DNA from: Vibrio metschnikovii CIP 69.14
Lineage (GTDB): Bacteria; Pseudomonadota; Gammaproteobacteria; Enterobacterales; Vibrionaceae
DNA length: 64,000 nt
Assembly (NCBI RefSeq): GCF_000176155.1
Contig: NZ_ACZO01000006.1
Span: 1,426,001 to 1,490,000, forward strand
Reading direction: 5' to 3'
Part shown: positions 53,869-64,000 of the stretch, one piece after another
How the letters are laid out: every line of letters starts with the position of its first letter
Position numbering within the stretch: position 1 is the first letter of the stretch
Translations under genes and position numbers: made by a program
The notes under the pieces: generated by a model
What the model was told of the DNA's origin: nothing
Seen by the model: only the letters and a program-made list of their open reading frames with translations
Database searches by the model: none

Positions 53869-55331
53869 TAGCTCATTCGATAGTTAGGTGCTTCTTTAGA
53901 AATTTGTACGTCATGGACATGAGACTCTTTCATGCCGGCTCCAGAGATACGAACAAATTGCGCTTGAGTACGCAAGGTTTCAATATCTGGTGAGCCAGTT
54001 AAGCCCATGCATGAACGTAACCCGCCCATCTGCTGATGAACAATCTCTTTTAATAGACCTTTGTAAGCGATACGACCTTCAATACCCTCAGGGACTAATT
54101 TGTCTGCCGCATTATCGGTTTGGAAGTAACGATCAGAAGAGCCTTTTGACATCGCACCTAAAGAACCCATGCCACGATAAGCTTTGTAAGAACGGCCTTG
54201 ATAGAGGATAACCTCTCCTGGGGCTTCTTCGGTGCCAGCAAACATTGAACCCACCATGACACAAGATGCGCCTGCAGCAATCGCTTTAGAAATATCGCCC
54301 GAGAAACGAATACCACCATCAGCAATCACAGGAATGCCATATTGATTAGCCACTTCAGCAGCATCAGCAATGGCGGTGACTTGCGGAACACCTACACCAG
54401 TAACGATACGCGTAGTACAGATAGAACCTGGGCCAATACCGACTTTAACGGCACTAACACCCGCTTCAATCAGTGCTCGGGCACCTTCGGCGGTCGCCAC
54501 GTTGCCACCAATGATATCAAGATCAGGGTAAGCGGCGCGTGTTTCACGAATCCGTTGCAATACGCCTTCTGAGTGGCCATGAGACGAGTCAATCAGCAGT
54601 ACATCAACACCGGCTTCAACTAACGCTTTAACGCGCTCTTCATTCCCCGGAGCAGCACCAACGGCAGCGCCGACTCGTAGACGTCCTTGAGAATCTTTGC
54701 ATGCATGAGGTTTGCTTTCTGCTTTGTGGAAATCTTTAGCAGTGATCATGCCTTTTAATTGAAATTCATCATTAACAACCAGAATTTTCTCAACGCGAGC
54801 TTTATGCATCCGCTCTTGAACTTCTTGGCCTGAAGCGCCCTCTTTCACCGTCGCCAGACGATCTTTTGGTGTCATCACATCAGAAACCAACTTGGTTAAG
54901 TCAGTAACAAAACGCACATCGCGTCCGGTAATGATCCCAACCAGTTCGTTGTTCTCAGAGACAACAGGAAAGCCGGCAAAGCCGTGTTTCTCGGTCAACG
55001 CCATGACATCAGCAATCGTGGCTTGAGGACGAACGGTGACAGGATGAGTAACCACGCCGGCTTCAAAGATTTTCACTTGGTGAACTTGTTCAGCTTGCTG
55101 TTCTATCGACATATTTTTATGGATAAAACCAAGACCACCTTCTTGTGCAAGTGCGATTGCTAGGCGAGCTTCTGTTACTGTATCCATAGACGCAGAAATC
55201 ATAGGGATGTTGAGAGTAATGTTTTTGGTAAGTCGAGTGCGAAGATCGGCTGTATTAGGGAGGACAGTAGAGTGTGCAGGGACGAGGAGAACATCGTCGA
55301 AGGTCAAAGCTTCTTTAGCAATTCTTAGCAT
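53868..55331 (-). CDS. guaB: IMP dehydrogenase
   Basis: A 487-residue NAD-dependent enzyme that commits IMP to guanine nucleotides. TIM barrel with an inserted CBS pair (about 95-205: [35 protein letters not shown]), the catalytic Cys loop [11 protein letters not shown] and the flap region [10 protein letters not shown]. Start set at the ATG of [19 protein letters not shown], identical to E. coli, two codons inside the TTG-opened frame. First gene of guaBA, divergent from xseA. Confidence 0.98.
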   Translation of the reverse strand: MLRIAKEALTFDDVLLVPAHSTVLPNTADLRTRLTKNITLNIPMISASMDTVTEARLAIALAQEGGLGFIHKNMSIEQQAEQVHQVKIFEAGVVTHPVTVRPQATIADVMALTEKHGFAGFPVVSENNELVGIITGRDVRFVTDLTKLVSDVMTPKDRLATVKEGASGQEVQERMHKARVEKILVVNDEFQLKGMITAKDFHKAESKPHACKDSQGRLRVGAAVGAAPGNEERVKALVEAGVDVLLIDSSHGHSEGVLQRIRETRAAYPDLDIIGGNVATAEGARALIEAGVSAVKVGIGPGSICTTRIVTGVGVPQVTAIADAAEVANQYGIPVIADGGIRFSGDISKAIAAGASCVMVGSMFAGTEEAPGEVILYQGRSYKAYRGMGSLGAMSKGSSDRYFQTDNAADKLVPEGIEGRIAYKGLLKEIVHQQMGGLRSCMGLTGSPDIETLRTQAQFVRISGAGMKESHVHDVQISKEAPNYRMS

Positions 55332-55432
55332 TTGCAATATCTCACAACGTGAAGGTTAAGAGTAATAAATCGCTTTATCGTTTCGCATAATAAAGAGATT
55401 TAGATTTGATATTGCGGACGGATTATACGCCC

Positions 55433-55448
55433 AGAGCAATCGATTGAC
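55433..55448. promoter_or_regulatory. Candidate PurR site upstream of guaB
   Basis: AGAGCAATCGATTGAC contains the PurR-type core GCAA-N-CGATTG. It sits about 100 bases upstream of the guaB start in the guaB/xseA spacer. The match is weaker than the internal site. Confidence 0.35.
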
Positions 55449-55539
55449 CACTCATTTTTTAATTTTTAATTTGCAATCCCCCCCTTGATATGTATTATAT
55501 TGCCGCTAATTTCCATACTTATGTCTGGCCAAATTAGCG

Positions 55540-56871
55540 GTGCCCTCCTTGACTAATCCAAATATCTACACTGTTTCTCGTCTTAATGCTGAAGTCAGAT
55601 TGTTACTTGAAAATGAAATGGGCATCGTCTGGCTGATCGGTGAGATCTCTAACTTCTCTGCACCAGTATCCGGTCATTGGTACTTGACCCTGAAAGACAG
55701 TCGCGCTCAAGTCAAATGCGCGATGTTCAAAGGTAATAACCGCTCCGTTTCTTTTAAGCCCCAAAATGGCCAACAAGTGTTAGTCAAAGCTAGGCTCTCT
55801 TTGTATGAGCCTCGTGGTGATTATCAAATTATCATTGAAAGCATGCAGCCTGAAGGCGATGGACGGCTACAACAAGAGTTTGAACAACTCAAAATGCGAC
55901 TGGCCGCAGAAGGGTTATTTGCGCAATCACTCAAAAAAACACTGCCAGAACACCCGCGCTGTGTGGGCGTGATCACCTCAAAAACCGGAGCTGCTCTGCA
56001 CGATATTTTGCAGGTGCTGAAACGCCGCGATCCAAGCCTGCCGATCATTATTTATCCGACCATAGTGCAAGGTAGTGAAGCGGCGATAAGTATTGCTCAG
56101 GCCATTGGCTGTGCTAATTCTCGCGCAGAATGTGATGTATTGATCGTCGGCCGCGGAGGCGGTTCACTGGAAGATCTCTGGTGTTTTAACCATGAAATTG
56201 TGGCAAGAACGATAGCGGCAAGTCAAATCCCGATCATCAGTGCAGTGGGCCATGAAGTGGATGTCACTATTGCTGATTTTGTTGCCGATATGCGTGCGCC
56301 AACGCCGTCTGCTGCTGCTGAACTGGTAAGTCGAGACAATAGCAATAAAAAACAGTCAGTTAATCAAAAACAACACCAACTCACCAATAGCATTCGCTAT
56401 TACTTTGCCCAGCAAAAAAATCAGTTACAACAGTTACAACACCGATTGGATAAACAACACCCAGCTCACCGTTTGCAGCGACAGCGTCAACAATTGGATG
56501 AACTTACCTTGCAATTGACACAAGTGATGCAACGGCGTTTGATGTTATTAGCCAAAGGCGTCAGCCAACAGCAGCATCGCTTACAGCTTCGCTCTCCAGA
56601 AAAACAGCTCAGTGCACAAAAGCATCAGTTGATGATGAGCCAACATCAGTTGCGTAAAGCAATGGAGCGTCAATTACTCGACGCACAGCATCGTTATGCC
56701 CGCTTAGTGGATAAGCTCCATACTGTAAGCCCCCTTGCAACTCTCTCTCGTGGCTACTCAATTACCCAAAATGAACATGGAGAAGTGATTCACACCAAGG
56801 ACCAAGTTCAATCTGGTGAAGTGATTGTTACCCGCTTGGCACAGGGTGACATTCGTTCTACTGTTAATTAA
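55540..56871 (+). CDS. xseA: Exodeoxyribonuclease VII large subunit
   Basis: A 443-residue nuclease subunit that, with XseB, degrades single-stranded DNA. N-terminal OB fold ([20 protein letters not shown]), catalytic domain with [15 protein letters not shown] and [20 protein letters not shown], then a long Gln-rich coiled coil (about 260-400) and the C-terminal LSRGYSI. The frame opens with GTG (55540), and a TTG nine bases later is an alternative; no ribosome-binding site separates them. Divergent from guaB. Confidence 0.96.
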   Translation: MPSLTNPNIYTVSRLNAEVRLLLENEMGIVWLIGEISNFSAPVSGHWYLTLKDSRAQVKCAMFKGNNRSVSFKPQNGQQVLVKARLSLYEPRGDYQIIIESMQPEGDGRLQQEFEQLKMRLAAEGLFAQSLKKTLPEHPRCVGVITSKTGAALHDILQVLKRRDPSLPIIIYPTIVQGSEAAISIAQAIGCANSRAECDVLIVGRGGGSLEDLWCFNHEIVARTIAASQIPIISAVGHEVDVTIADFVADMRAPTPSAAAELVSRDNSNKKQSVNQKQHQLTNSIRYYFAQQKNQLQQLQHRLDKQHPAHRLQRQRQQLDELTLQLTQVMQRRLMLLAKGVSQQQHRLQLRSPEKQLSAQKHQLMMSQHQLRKAMERQLLDAQHRYARLVDKLHTVSPLATLSRGYSITQNEHGEVIHTKDQVQSGEVIVTRLAQGDIRSTVN

Positions 56872-56896
56872 TCACAACCAATAACCAACGAGCTTG

Positions 56897-57118
56897 TTAC
56901 TTTAGCGTTGCGAATTCAATCTGAACACGTGATTTAGACTTAAGTTCGTTGCACGAATGACAAAAATAATTGGCCGCCCCACAAGCCTGAAGCTTTTCTA
57001 ACTCCGCGCTACAATCTGGGCAGTGAGCTATTTTTGTATAATTTACATCACACGACGCACAGTAATAACGACCATTCCAGACCAATTCATGCGAGCATTG
57101 TGGACAACATGTTTCCAT
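56897..57118 (-). CDS. Zinc-ribbon protein, YfgJ-like
   Basis: A 73-residue protein with four CxxC pairs: CCPQCSH, YCASCDV, HCPDCSA and YCHSC-like NYFCHSCNE, enough for two zinc ribbons. In E. coli yfgJ lies near der and xseA, so neighbourhood and sequence agree. Function unknown; a nucleic-acid or protein-binding role is typical of such ribbons. Convergent with xseA. Confidence 0.88.
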   Translation of the reverse strand: METCCPQCSHELVWNGRYYCASCDVNYTKIAHCPDCSAELEKLQACGAANYFCHSCNELKSKSRVQIEFATLK

Positions 57119-57790
57119 TGCAGGTTTCCTTTCTGATAACGATTACTCTACCAAGACGCTACATCACCGCAGAGCCGAAGCCGTCGATTAATCCAACGCG
57201 ATACTCCGACTGGTTGATAAAAAAGGTGAACAAAGGCGGCACACACCACTGCGGCTTCAAGTAGAAAAAGAGATGCCCTAGAACAGTATGAGGCAAAAAG
57301 ACACCGAGCTCCTCTTCTTCAAATCGCAAGGCGCTAGCGATCATACCGCCAAGTAGTCGATAGAACAAATGGGGCGTTGGTGATTTCAGCCGATCTGTCT
57401 ATTTACATAAAATCACGTGAATAGTTCCACTTGCTGTGCTTTGGGATCTATCATGGATCTTTTGCTTTATCTACCTTGATCAGCGATCTACCGTAAAAAG
57501 AACATTTATATCACCACACACCGAAAGCATAAGTTACATATTCTGCATTTGGATTTTAAACAGACTAAAAATCTAAATAAAACTTAAAAATAATGAGTTG
57601 ATGACATTTAATAAAATGATCATTATCACTAATTCGTCCTTATAAGATCCTATTTTAAGCATACTATAACGCTATACTCAAAGAGGAAGCGTTAACTCAT
57701 CCATAAAAGACCGACAAAGTACAATGACGAAAAGGGATAAAAAAAGCCCAAGCTAACAGCTTGGGCTTTTTATAATATATCGACCTAGGT
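57119..57790. other. Long spacer between the zinc-ribbon gene and der
   Basis: 672 AT-rich bases. A 69-codon leftward frame (57159-57368) has an even amino-acid mix, but no ribosome-binding site or family match, so I do not call it. TGATAATGATCAT (reverse strand, near 57615-57629) loosely resembles a Fur site with no obvious target gene. The der terminator is at the right end. Confidence 0.5.
57739..57771. terminator. Terminator of the der transcript
   Basis: AAAAGCCCAAGC-TAACA-GCTTGGGCTTTT with T tracts in both directions. Confidence 0.92.
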
Positions 57791-59281
57791 CTATTTTCGA
57801 CGATCTTTCACCATGGTCATTAAACGCTTACGTTTACGTTCTTGAGATAACGTCAACTTACTCACTTTGTTCTCAAATGGGTTTTCACTACTTTGGAACT
57901 GAATACGAATTGGCGTACCCATGATTTCTAATGATTTACGGTAATAGTTCATTAGATAGCGCTTATAAGAATGAGGCAGCTCATTAACCTGGTTACCATG
58001 AATAACAATGATCGGTGGGTTATAACCACCTGCGTGAGCGTACTTCAGTTTAACGCGTCGACCACGAATCAGTGGTGGTTGGTGATCATCGGTTGCCATT
58101 TTCATGATACGAGTTAATACCGAGGTCCCAACTCGTGTCGTGGCAGAACGATACGCTTCTTGCACCGACTCAAACAGGTGACCAACTCCGGTACCATGCA
58201 GCGCCGAGATAAAATGAATACGAGCAAAATCAACAAATCCTAAGCGGCGATCCAACTCTTTTTTCACACGCTCTTTGATATCATTGCTCAAGCCATCCCA
58301 TTTGTTGATCGCAATGACCACCGAACGTCCAGCATTTAAGGTAAAACCGAGTAGGCTTAAATCTTGATCAGAGATATTTTCACGAGCATCGATCACTAAT
58401 AGCACAACGTTAGCATCTTCTATCGCTTTAAGCGTTTTAACAACAGAAAATTTTTCTACCGTTTCATTGATACTTTTACGACGACGCACACCCGCGGTAT
58501 CGATCAAGACATACTCACGATCGTCACGCTGCATTGGAATATAAATCGAGTCACGTGTAGTGCCGGGCATATCATAAACCACAACCCGTTCTTCACCTAA
58601 AATACGGTTAGTGAGTGTTGATTTACCTACATTAGGTCGACCAATAATGGCCAGTTTAATCGGTTGATCTTGTAACCTTTTGAATTCTGCTTCCGCTTCT
58701 TCTTCAGTGTATTCCAGCTGCTCGGGCTCATCAGTATCAACAAACTCCGTCAGATCTTCTAGATTCTGTAGCTCTTCGTTCATCTGCTCTGCGAGCGGAT
58801 TCAACGCGCGATCGATAAGAACAGCAACGCCTCGACCATGAGCAGCGGCAATTTGGTACATTTGCGATCCCATCCCGAGCTGCCAAAATTCAGCGCAGGC
58901 CGCATCAGCATCAATACCATCGACTTTATTCACAACCAAAATCGCGTTTTTCTCAATACGACGTAAATGCTGAGCAATGGCTTCATCGGCGGAGGTTAAC
59001 CCTGCACGACCATCAACCATGAACAAGACGACGTCGGCTTCGTCGATCGCCGCCAATGATTGCTGAGCCATTTTAGTTTCAACGCCTTCTTCTGTGCCAT
59101 CAATACCACCGGTATCAATCACGATGAATTCGTTTTCACCTAATTTTGCTTGGCCATATTTTCTGTCGCGGGTTAAACCGGGGAAGTCCGCTACCAGTGC
59201 ATCTCGTGTACGGGTGAGTCGGTTAAATAGCGTCGATTTACCTACATTAGGACGCCCAACAAGAGCAACAACAGGTATCAT
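57791..59281 (-). CDS. der: GTPase Der (EngA), ribosome assembly
   Basis: A 496-residue protein with two tandem G domains and a KH-like C-terminus; it helps 50S subunit maturation. Each G domain has its P-loop ([13 protein letters not shown] near 8; [13 protein letters not shown] near 214), switch DTGG / DTAGVRRR, and NKVD / NKWD specificity motifs. An acidic linker ([10 protein letters not shown]) separates them. Basic tail [18 protein letters not shown]. It follows bamB after a terminator, as in other gammaproteobacteria. Confidence 0.98.
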   Translation of the reverse strand: MIPVVALVGRPNVGKSTLFNRLTRTRDALVADFPGLTRDRKYGQAKLGENEFIVIDTGGIDGTEEGVETKMAQQSLAAIDEADVVLFMVDGRAGLTSADEAIAQHLRRIEKNAILVVNKVDGIDADAACAEFWQLGMGSQMYQIAAAHGRGVAVLIDRALNPLAEQMNEELQNLEDLTEFVDTDEPEQLEYTEEEAEAEFKRLQDQPIKLAIIGRPNVGKSTLTNRILGEERVVVYDMPGTTRDSIYIPMQRDDREYVLIDTAGVRRRKSINETVEKFSVVKTLKAIEDANVVLLVIDARENISDQDLSLLGFTLNAGRSVVIAINKWDGLSNDIKERVKKELDRRLGFVDFARIHFISALHGTGVGHLFESVQEAYRSATTRVGTSVLTRIMKMATDDHQPPLIRGRRVKLKYAHAGGYNPPIIVIHGNQVNELPHSYKRYLMNYYRKSLEIMGTPIRIQFQSSENPFENKVSKLTLSQERKRKRLMTMVKDRRK

Positions 59282-59397
59282 AACAACCTCAATAATAATT
59301 CTTTCTTATGTAATTATACTCAAATGATTTTGCTACTCGGTACAAAAGTTTAGTATGACAAACACATTTGGGTATACAAACTCAAGGTTTATTGCAG

Positions 59398-59432
59398 CAA
59401 AACGGCCCCTAGCTGTATACAGCCAGGAGCCG
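59398..59432 (-). terminator. Terminator between bamB and der
   Basis: Thirty-base imperfect palindrome CGGCCCCTAGCTG-TATA-CAGCCAGGAGCCG. Read leftward it is followed by TTTT. It ends the yfgM-bamB transcript. Confidence 0.82.
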
Positions 59433-59452
59433 AATGTGAATTATATCACGAT

Positions 59453-60616
59453 TTATTGAGTGATAGTCAGTTTCTTTATTTTACCATCTCGAGAGACAAT
59501 CAAGTAGCCATCATCAAGTGCAAGGGGACCGACTGCAAAACCGCTTTTGCTGACGAATTGCTGAGCCACAAATTCTCCGCTATTACGATCCAACCAGTGA
59601 AGATATCCCTCACTATCACCAACAACTAGGTAACCATCAATCAATTTAGGCGCCGTTAACAGTCGGTTCTGTAGCTGATTATTCTGCCACAGCTCCGTGC
59701 CGCTACGTGCATCAACGGCAACAACATGATCTTTGTCAGTAACTAAAAACAGACGGCGGCCATCGCTGACCATATCAGTCGTTGACGAATAATTGCGTTT
59801 CCATACCGCACTACCTGAACGCAAATCAATTGAAATTAACTGCCCATTAAAGCCGATGGCGTACAAGTTAGCTCCAATAATCAATGGCGCAGCATCAACA
59901 TCGACCAAGCGATCAATTTCGGTTGCGCCTTGCGGTTGACCTATCGGCTGTTGCCAAATTAATTGGCCACGTTCAATAATCGCGGCGGCAAGACGACCGT
60001 TAGACGTTCCCCAAAAAACACCACCAGAAGCGGTAACAGGCCGACTATCACCACGTAAGGTTAAGCTGGGCACTTCGGTACTGATGGTCCATTTTTGAGC
60101 ACCACTAGTACTGTCTAACGCAAGCAATATACCTCGGCTGGTATTCACAATCACTAAGTTACTGTCTGTAGCAACCGAAGCCAATACTTCACCTGCTACA
60201 TCGACACGCCAATTCAGCTCGCCCGTTTCGGCATCTAAAGCCAGGACTTGACCGTTTTCACTGCCAATAAACAGCTGATTGTAAGCGGCAACAATGCCTC
60301 CGGATAAACGCGCTGGCATATCTTGTCTTACATTAACACGCCATAATGTTTTCCCATCATTGGGATCAAGTGCTTTGACTTCTCCATCACGACTAGCCAC
60401 AAACACTTTACCATAAGCGTATTCAGGAGTCAGATTAGAGAAAAAATGACCGACTCCTCGACCAACCGAGTTACTCCAAATGGGTTGAGGTGTAAACTCA
60501 CTACTCACACTGGGTAGCGGAGCCATAATGATATTTTCTTCTTCCCCAGCACATCCGCCTAACAAACCGATTACGGCCGCAGACAAAAGCACTTTGTTGA
60601 ATATTTTTTTCATCAA
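59453..60616 (-). CDS. bamB: Outer membrane assembly lipoprotein BamB
   Basis: A 387-residue outer-membrane lipoprotein (lipobox LLGGC, Cys22) with an eight-bladed beta-propeller of PQQ-like repeats, for example KVFVASRDGEVKALDPNDG, LFIGSENGQVLALDAETG and LVVGDSEGYLHWLDRNSG. It assists the BamA complex in inserting beta-barrel proteins. The gene starts nine bases after yfgM, and the pair is ordered as in E. coli. Confidence 0.97.
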   Translation of the reverse strand: MMKKIFNKVLLSAAVIGLLGGCAGEEENIIMAPLPSVSSEFTPQPIWSNSVGRGVGHFFSNLTPEYAYGKVFVASRDGEVKALDPNDGKTLWRVNVRQDMPARLSGGIVAAYNQLFIGSENGQVLALDAETGELNWRVDVAGEVLASVATDSNLVIVNTSRGILLALDSTSGAQKWTISTEVPSLTLRGDSRPVTASGGVFWGTSNGRLAAAIIERGQLIWQQPIGQPQGATEIDRLVDVDAAPLIIGANLYAIGFNGQLISIDLRSGSAVWKRNYSSTTDMVSDGRRLFLVTDKDHVVAVDARSGTELWQNNQLQNRLLTAPKLIDGYLVVGDSEGYLHWLDRNSGEFVAQQFVSKSGFAVGPLALDDGYLIVSRDGKIKKLTITQ

Positions 60617-60625
60617 CAGATGCCC

Positions 60626-61240
60626 TTATCTGGCTAGATCATCGAGTTTCAGCTGTAATGTTTGGCTAGCATTACTCGATTGTTGAGCTTGTGAATAGGC
60701 TGCATAAGCCGCGTCTTTATCTCCTTTACGGAGTGCAATATCGCCACGTAATTCAGCGACACGCGCTGCCCAACTGGCCTCAGTAATCGTTGTTAATTCA
60801 GCCAGAGCGGCATCGAATTGCTGCTGCTCAGCCTGCAAACGTGCAATACGAAATGCAATAACTGGGGTTAATGCCGCGTCTTTCGTTGACTTCTTAGCCC
60901 ATTCAAGTTGCGCTAATGCCTCATCTAACTGTCCGGCATCGGCTTGTGCTTTAGCAAGCTGCATCGCCGCTAAAACAGCGTATTCAGATTTCTGATGATT
61001 ATCGATAAAATGCTGTAAATCTGACTCAGCTTGCGCTCCTTTAGCCGAAAAGTTAGCGATAGCTTTGCTATACGTTTCAGACGTTGTTTCTTGACCCGTC
61101 GTCGTTGAATGCTGGTAATAACGCCATCCAAACAAACCGCCAAGACCAAGTACCGCACCAAGGAGAACGGCTTTACCATTCTCTTTCCACCAATCTTTTA
61201 TCGCTTCAACTTGTTGTTCTTCGGTATCGTAGAGTTCCAC
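60626..61240 (-). CDS. yfgM: YfgM-type membrane protein with periplasmic TPR domain
   Basis: A 204-residue inner-membrane protein: cytoplasmic N-terminus MELYDTEEQQVEAIKDWWKE, one helix near 23-41 (AVLLGAVLGLGGLFGWRYY), then TPR-like repeats (AVLAAMQLAKAQADAGQLDE; GDKDAAYAAYSQAQQ). In E. coli it partners with the PpiD chaperone at SecYEG. Same operon as bamB, downstream of hisS. Confidence 0.95.
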   Translation of the reverse strand: MELYDTEEQQVEAIKDWWKENGKAVLLGAVLGLGGLFGWRYYQHSTTTGQETTSETYSKAIANFSAKGAQAESDLQHFIDNHQKSEYAVLAAMQLAKAQADAGQLDEALAQLEWAKKSTKDAALTPVIAFRIARLQAEQQQFDAALAELTTITEASWAARVAELRGDIALRKGDKDAAYAAYSQAQQSSNASQTLQLKLDDLAR

Positions 61241-61279
61241 TTCCTGTCCTCTTAAATAAGAAATCTCAAAAACATGCGT

Positions 61280-62548
61280 TTAAACGAGATGAGCCAATTG
61301 GCTAGCAATGTCAGTTTGAGATAACGTGGTTTGTTGACCACCAAGTAAATCTTTTAGTACTACCGTCTTTTCAGCGATCTCGTTTTCACCAAGTACCAGA
61401 GCGACCGCAGCACCAACTTTGTCTGCACGTTTAAATTGTTTTTTGAAGTTACCACCACCACAGTGGTTCATCACACGTAAACCCGGAACTTGTTCACGCA
61501 GTTGCTCAGCGAGTTTCATTCCTGCCATGGTGGTACCTTCACCCGCCGTGACAATATAAACGTCTACGCTACGCCGCACGTCTGTATTACCTAAGGTTTC
61601 CATCATCAATACCAGACGCTCAAGCCCCATCGCAAAACCAACAGCCGGAGTCGCTTTCCCTCCGAGCTGTTCAACTAAACCATCGTAGCGTCCACCGCCA
61701 CACACAGTTCCCTGAGAGCCTAAACTTTCTGTTATCCATTCAAAAACCGTTCGATTGTAATAATCTAATCCACGCACTAAACGTTGATTAACGGTGTATT
61801 CGATACCAGCCGCGTCAAGAAGTTCACACAAACCGCTAAAATGTTGTTTCGATTCGGCATCTAAGTAATCAGCCAATTCAGGCGCATCGCCAAGTATCGA
61901 TTGAACGTCTGGATTTTTACTGTCAAGTACACGCAATGGATTGGTATACATGCGACGTTTGCAATCTTCATCCAATACGTCTTGATGTTGCTCTAAATAC
62001 TCAATCAACGCGCTGCGATAATCGGCGCGAGCCGCCAATGAACCAATTGAGTTAAGCTCTAATCGCACATGCTCAGCAATACCAAGTTCACGCCATAGAC
62101 GTGCTGTCATCATGATAAGCTCTGCATCAACATCTGGGCCATCGATACCAAATACTTCAACGCCACATTGATGGAACTGACGATAGCGACCTTTCTGAGG
62201 ACGCTCATGACGGAACATTGGCCCGATATACCATAAACGCTGCTCTTGGTTATACAGCAGCCCATGTTCAATTCCGGCACGAACGCAACCGGCTGTTCCT
62301 TCAGGACGAAGGCTTAAGCTGTCGCCATTACGGTCAGCAAAGGTGTACATCTCTTTTTCGACCACATCGGTTACTTCACCAATAGCGCGGCTAAAAAGTG
62401 GCGTCATTTCCACAATGGGCATACGCACTTCACTATAACCATAGGCACTAACAACATTTTTAACTGCATTTTCCACTTTTTGCCAAAGTGGAGATTGAGT
62501 CGGGAGGCAGTCGTTCATACCTCGAATTGCTTGAATAGTCTTTGCCAA
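61280..62548 (-). CDS. hisS: Histidyl-tRNA synthetase
   Basis: A 422-residue class II synthetase. Motif 2 region [20 protein letters not shown], signature [15 protein letters not shown], the histidine-A loop [15 protein letters not shown] and motif 3 GFAMGLERL, followed by an anticodon-binding domain (about 330-422). Starts 24 bases after ispG. Confidence 0.98.
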   Translation of the reverse strand: MAKTIQAIRGMNDCLPTQSPLWQKVENAVKNVVSAYGYSEVRMPIVEMTPLFSRAIGEVTDVVEKEMYTFADRNGDSLSLRPEGTAGCVRAGIEHGLLYNQEQRLWYIGPMFRHERPQKGRYRQFHQCGVEVFGIDGPDVDAELIMMTARLWRELGIAEHVRLELNSIGSLAARADYRSALIEYLEQHQDVLDEDCKRRMYTNPLRVLDSKNPDVQSILGDAPELADYLDAESKQHFSGLCELLDAAGIEYTVNQRLVRGLDYYNRTVFEWITESLGSQGTVCGGGRYDGLVEQLGGKATPAVGFAMGLERLVLMMETLGNTDVRRSVDVYIVTAGEGTTMAGMKLAEQLREQVPGLRVMNHCGGGNFKKQFKRADKVGAAVALVLGENEIAEKTVVLKDLLGGQQTTLSQTDIASQLAHLV

Positions 62549-62572
62549 AATATTTACCGTAATATCGTGAGG

Positions 62573-63697
62573 TTAATCTTGCTCGATTTGCTGAATAGCA
62601 ATACGATTTTTCGTGTCTAACTGAGCTGCTTTTGAACGGATTCTAGCTTCGAGCTGAGCAACGAGATCGTCATTATCAAAGCGCTCTTTCTGACGGACAC
62701 CATCTTCATAGAAAGCACTTTTTTTATTACTGCCAGCCAATCCTAAGTGGGAGACTTCAGCCTCACCAGGGCCGTTGACGACACAACCAATGATCGAGAC
62801 ATCCATTGGGGTTAACACATCTTCCAAACGCTGCTCAAGTGCGTTAACCGTACTTATCACATCAAATTCCTGACGAGAGCAACTTGGACAAGCGATAAAA
62901 TTGATCCCACGAGAGCGAATACGCAGTGATTTCAGAATATCAAAACCGACTTTAATCTCTTCAACAGGATCGGCCGCTAAAGAAATCCGTAGCGTATCAC
63001 CGATACCTTCAGCCAACAGCATCCCTAAACCAACTGCCGATTTAACAGAACCCGCTCGGGCACCACCCGCTTCGGTGATCCCTAAATGAAGAGGTTGATC
63101 GATTTGTTTAGCCAATAATCGATAGGAATCCACTGCCAGAAAAACATCCGAAGCTTTAACACTGACTTTGAACTGATCGAAGTTTAGCCTGTCGAGAATA
63201 TCGACATGGCGCATCGCAGATTCAACCAGAGCTTCAGGTGTCGGTTCACCATATTTAAGCTGAAGATCTTTTTCCAATGAACCACCATTAACGCCGATTC
63301 GAATCGGAATGCCTTTATCACGGGCGCAATCGACTACCGAGCGGATCCGAGCTTCATTACCGATATTACCAGGGTTAATCCGTAAACAATCAACACCATA
63401 CTCGGCCACTTTTAAAGCGATTCGATAGTCAAAATGAATATCTGCCACTAAAGGAATCGAGACCTGTTGCTTAATTAACTTAAATGCTTCGGCAGCATCC
63501 ATAGTAGGAACCGAGACACGGACAATATCGGCCCCGACTTTCTCCAACGCTTTTATTTGAGCGACGGTCGCAGCCACATCTGTGGTTCTGGTGTTAGTCA
63601 TGGATTGTACGGCGATAGGCGCGCCATCGCCAATAGGTACGTTACCCACATAAATACGTGTAGAGGGGCGACGCTTAATAGGAGACTTGTGTTGCAT
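62573..63697 (-). CDS. ispG: 4-hydroxy-3-methylbut-2-enyl-diphosphate synthase
   Basis: A 374-residue enzyme of the MEP isoprenoid pathway. TIM-barrel first half ([32 protein letters not shown]) and an iron-sulfur domain with cluster cysteines in [10 protein letters not shown] and [12 protein letters not shown]. Starts eight bases after rodZ, so it is in the same transcript. Confidence 0.98.
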   Translation of the reverse strand: MQHKSPIKRRPSTRIYVGNVPIGDGAPIAVQSMTNTRTTDVAATVAQIKALEKVGADIVRVSVPTMDAAEAFKLIKQQVSIPLVADIHFDYRIALKVAEYGVDCLRINPGNIGNEARIRSVVDCARDKGIPIRIGVNGGSLEKDLQLKYGEPTPEALVESAMRHVDILDRLNFDQFKVSVKASDVFLAVDSYRLLAKQIDQPLHLGITEAGGARAGSVKSAVGLGMLLAEGIGDTLRISLAADPVEEIKVGFDILKSLRIRSRGINFIACPSCSRQEFDVISTVNALEQRLEDVLTPMDVSIIGCVVNGPGEAEVSHLGLAGSNKKSAFYEDGVRQKERFDNDDLVAQLEARIRSKAAQLDTKNRIAIQQIEQD

Positions 63698-63705
63698 AAT
63701 TTCGT

Positions 63706-64000
63706 CTAAGGTAAGGTGAATCTAGCTACTCTGCCTGAAGTATACCCAGAAAGGTCGACAGGTTCACTCGCAAATGTGACAGAAACACCTTCTGGTGCTC
63801 CAAGAATGACACTAATCGGGGTTTCACCACGCACATTGATTGATTGGCCGGCTTTTTTAACGCCGGTAGACAGCGTTTTGCCAGTGGCATCTTTAACTTG
63901 AATCCAACAATCAGCGCTAAAAGTCATGCTGAGCAAATTACTCTCGTCAGCGTTGACCGGCGTATTTTCGGTGGTAGCTGGTGTGATGGATGGCTCCGCT
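63706..64000 (-). CDS. rodZ: Cytoskeletal protein RodZ, C-terminal part (start outside window)
   Basis: The last ~97 residues. The periplasmic DUF4115 beta domain is seen as [20 protein letters not shown] and [20 protein letters not shown], preceded by a Thr/Pro-rich linker. RodZ links MreB to the envelope. The HTH and membrane parts lie beyond the right edge. Position directly before ispG matches E. coli. Confidence 0.9.
   Translation of the reverse strand, partial: AEPSITPATTENTPVNADESNLLSMTFSADCWIQVKDATGKTLSTGVKKAGQSINVRGETPISVILGAPEGVSVTFASEPVDLSGYTSGRVARFTLP

Noticed and set aside
57159..57368. 69-codon leftward frame
   Set aside because: Plausible composition but no ribosome-binding site, family match or operon context.
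57611..57630. Fur box
   Set aside because: Only a loose match to the 7-1-7 motif and no iron-related gene nearby.

Overview
The window reads as Gammaproteobacteria, almost certainly genus Vibrio. The right end (rodZ-ispG-hisS-yfgM-bamB-der, yfgJ-like zinc ribbon, xseA, guaB-guaA, GH19 chitinase) has the gene order I recall for Vibrio cholerae chromosome 1. A polyhydroxyalkanoate operon, a cholera-cytolysin-type pore-forming toxin, BCCT carriers and Tat-exported PhoD fit a marine/estuarine Vibrio. Species cannot be fixed from sequence alone.

Layout. 0-17.4 kb: transport and surface functions (MetQ-like lipoprotein, sulfate-binding protein, BCCT carrier, chemoreceptor), the pore-forming toxin, phaB-phaP-phaC (no phaA beside them), a TRAP transporter, a secreted AGE-like (alpha/alpha)6 protein and an amino-acid-type binding protein. 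17.6-30 kb: an accessory region with a small methyltransferase, a 975-residue PLD nuclease / SF2 helicase / LexA-S24-like fusion, an AIPR (abortive infection) protein with an apparent PD-(D/E)xK N-terminus, and a zeta-type kinase with a small overlapping ORF and a decayed tyrosine recombinase. The zeta islet lies between two copies of the first ~590 bp of an M3 peptidase gene. A phoD cassette follows, bounded by 172-bp direct repeats that carry an imperfect palindrome, and then a broken SWIM zinc-finger gene. 30-39 kb: AraC-type membrane regulator, lipase-like hydrolase, exported EEP-family lipoprotein, and an Mg2+ cluster (CBS protein, mgtE, mgtC-like, second mgtE) with a structured leader. 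39-48 kb: D-amino-acid catabolism (LysR, dadA, Na+/alanine symporter), frameshifted pcp, satP-like acetate carrier, frameshifted BCCT gene, GH19 chitinase. 48.5-52.2 kb: two small islets stacked behind guaA, the second holding a nucleotidyltransferase / XRE-ImmA gene pair with a palindromic operator. 52.2-64 kb: housekeeping core.

The strongest candidates for undescribed biology are the PLD-helicase-S24 fusion with its neighbours (17.6-25.4 kb) and the nucleotidyltransferase/XRE-ImmA module (49.8-51.7 kb). The repeated architecture of cargo between duplicated host-gene ends (at 23.4/25.4, 27.4/29.5 and 49.6/52.2 kb) suggests recurrent integration with regeneration of the target. No tRNA, rRNA, CRISPR array or intact transposase was recognised.
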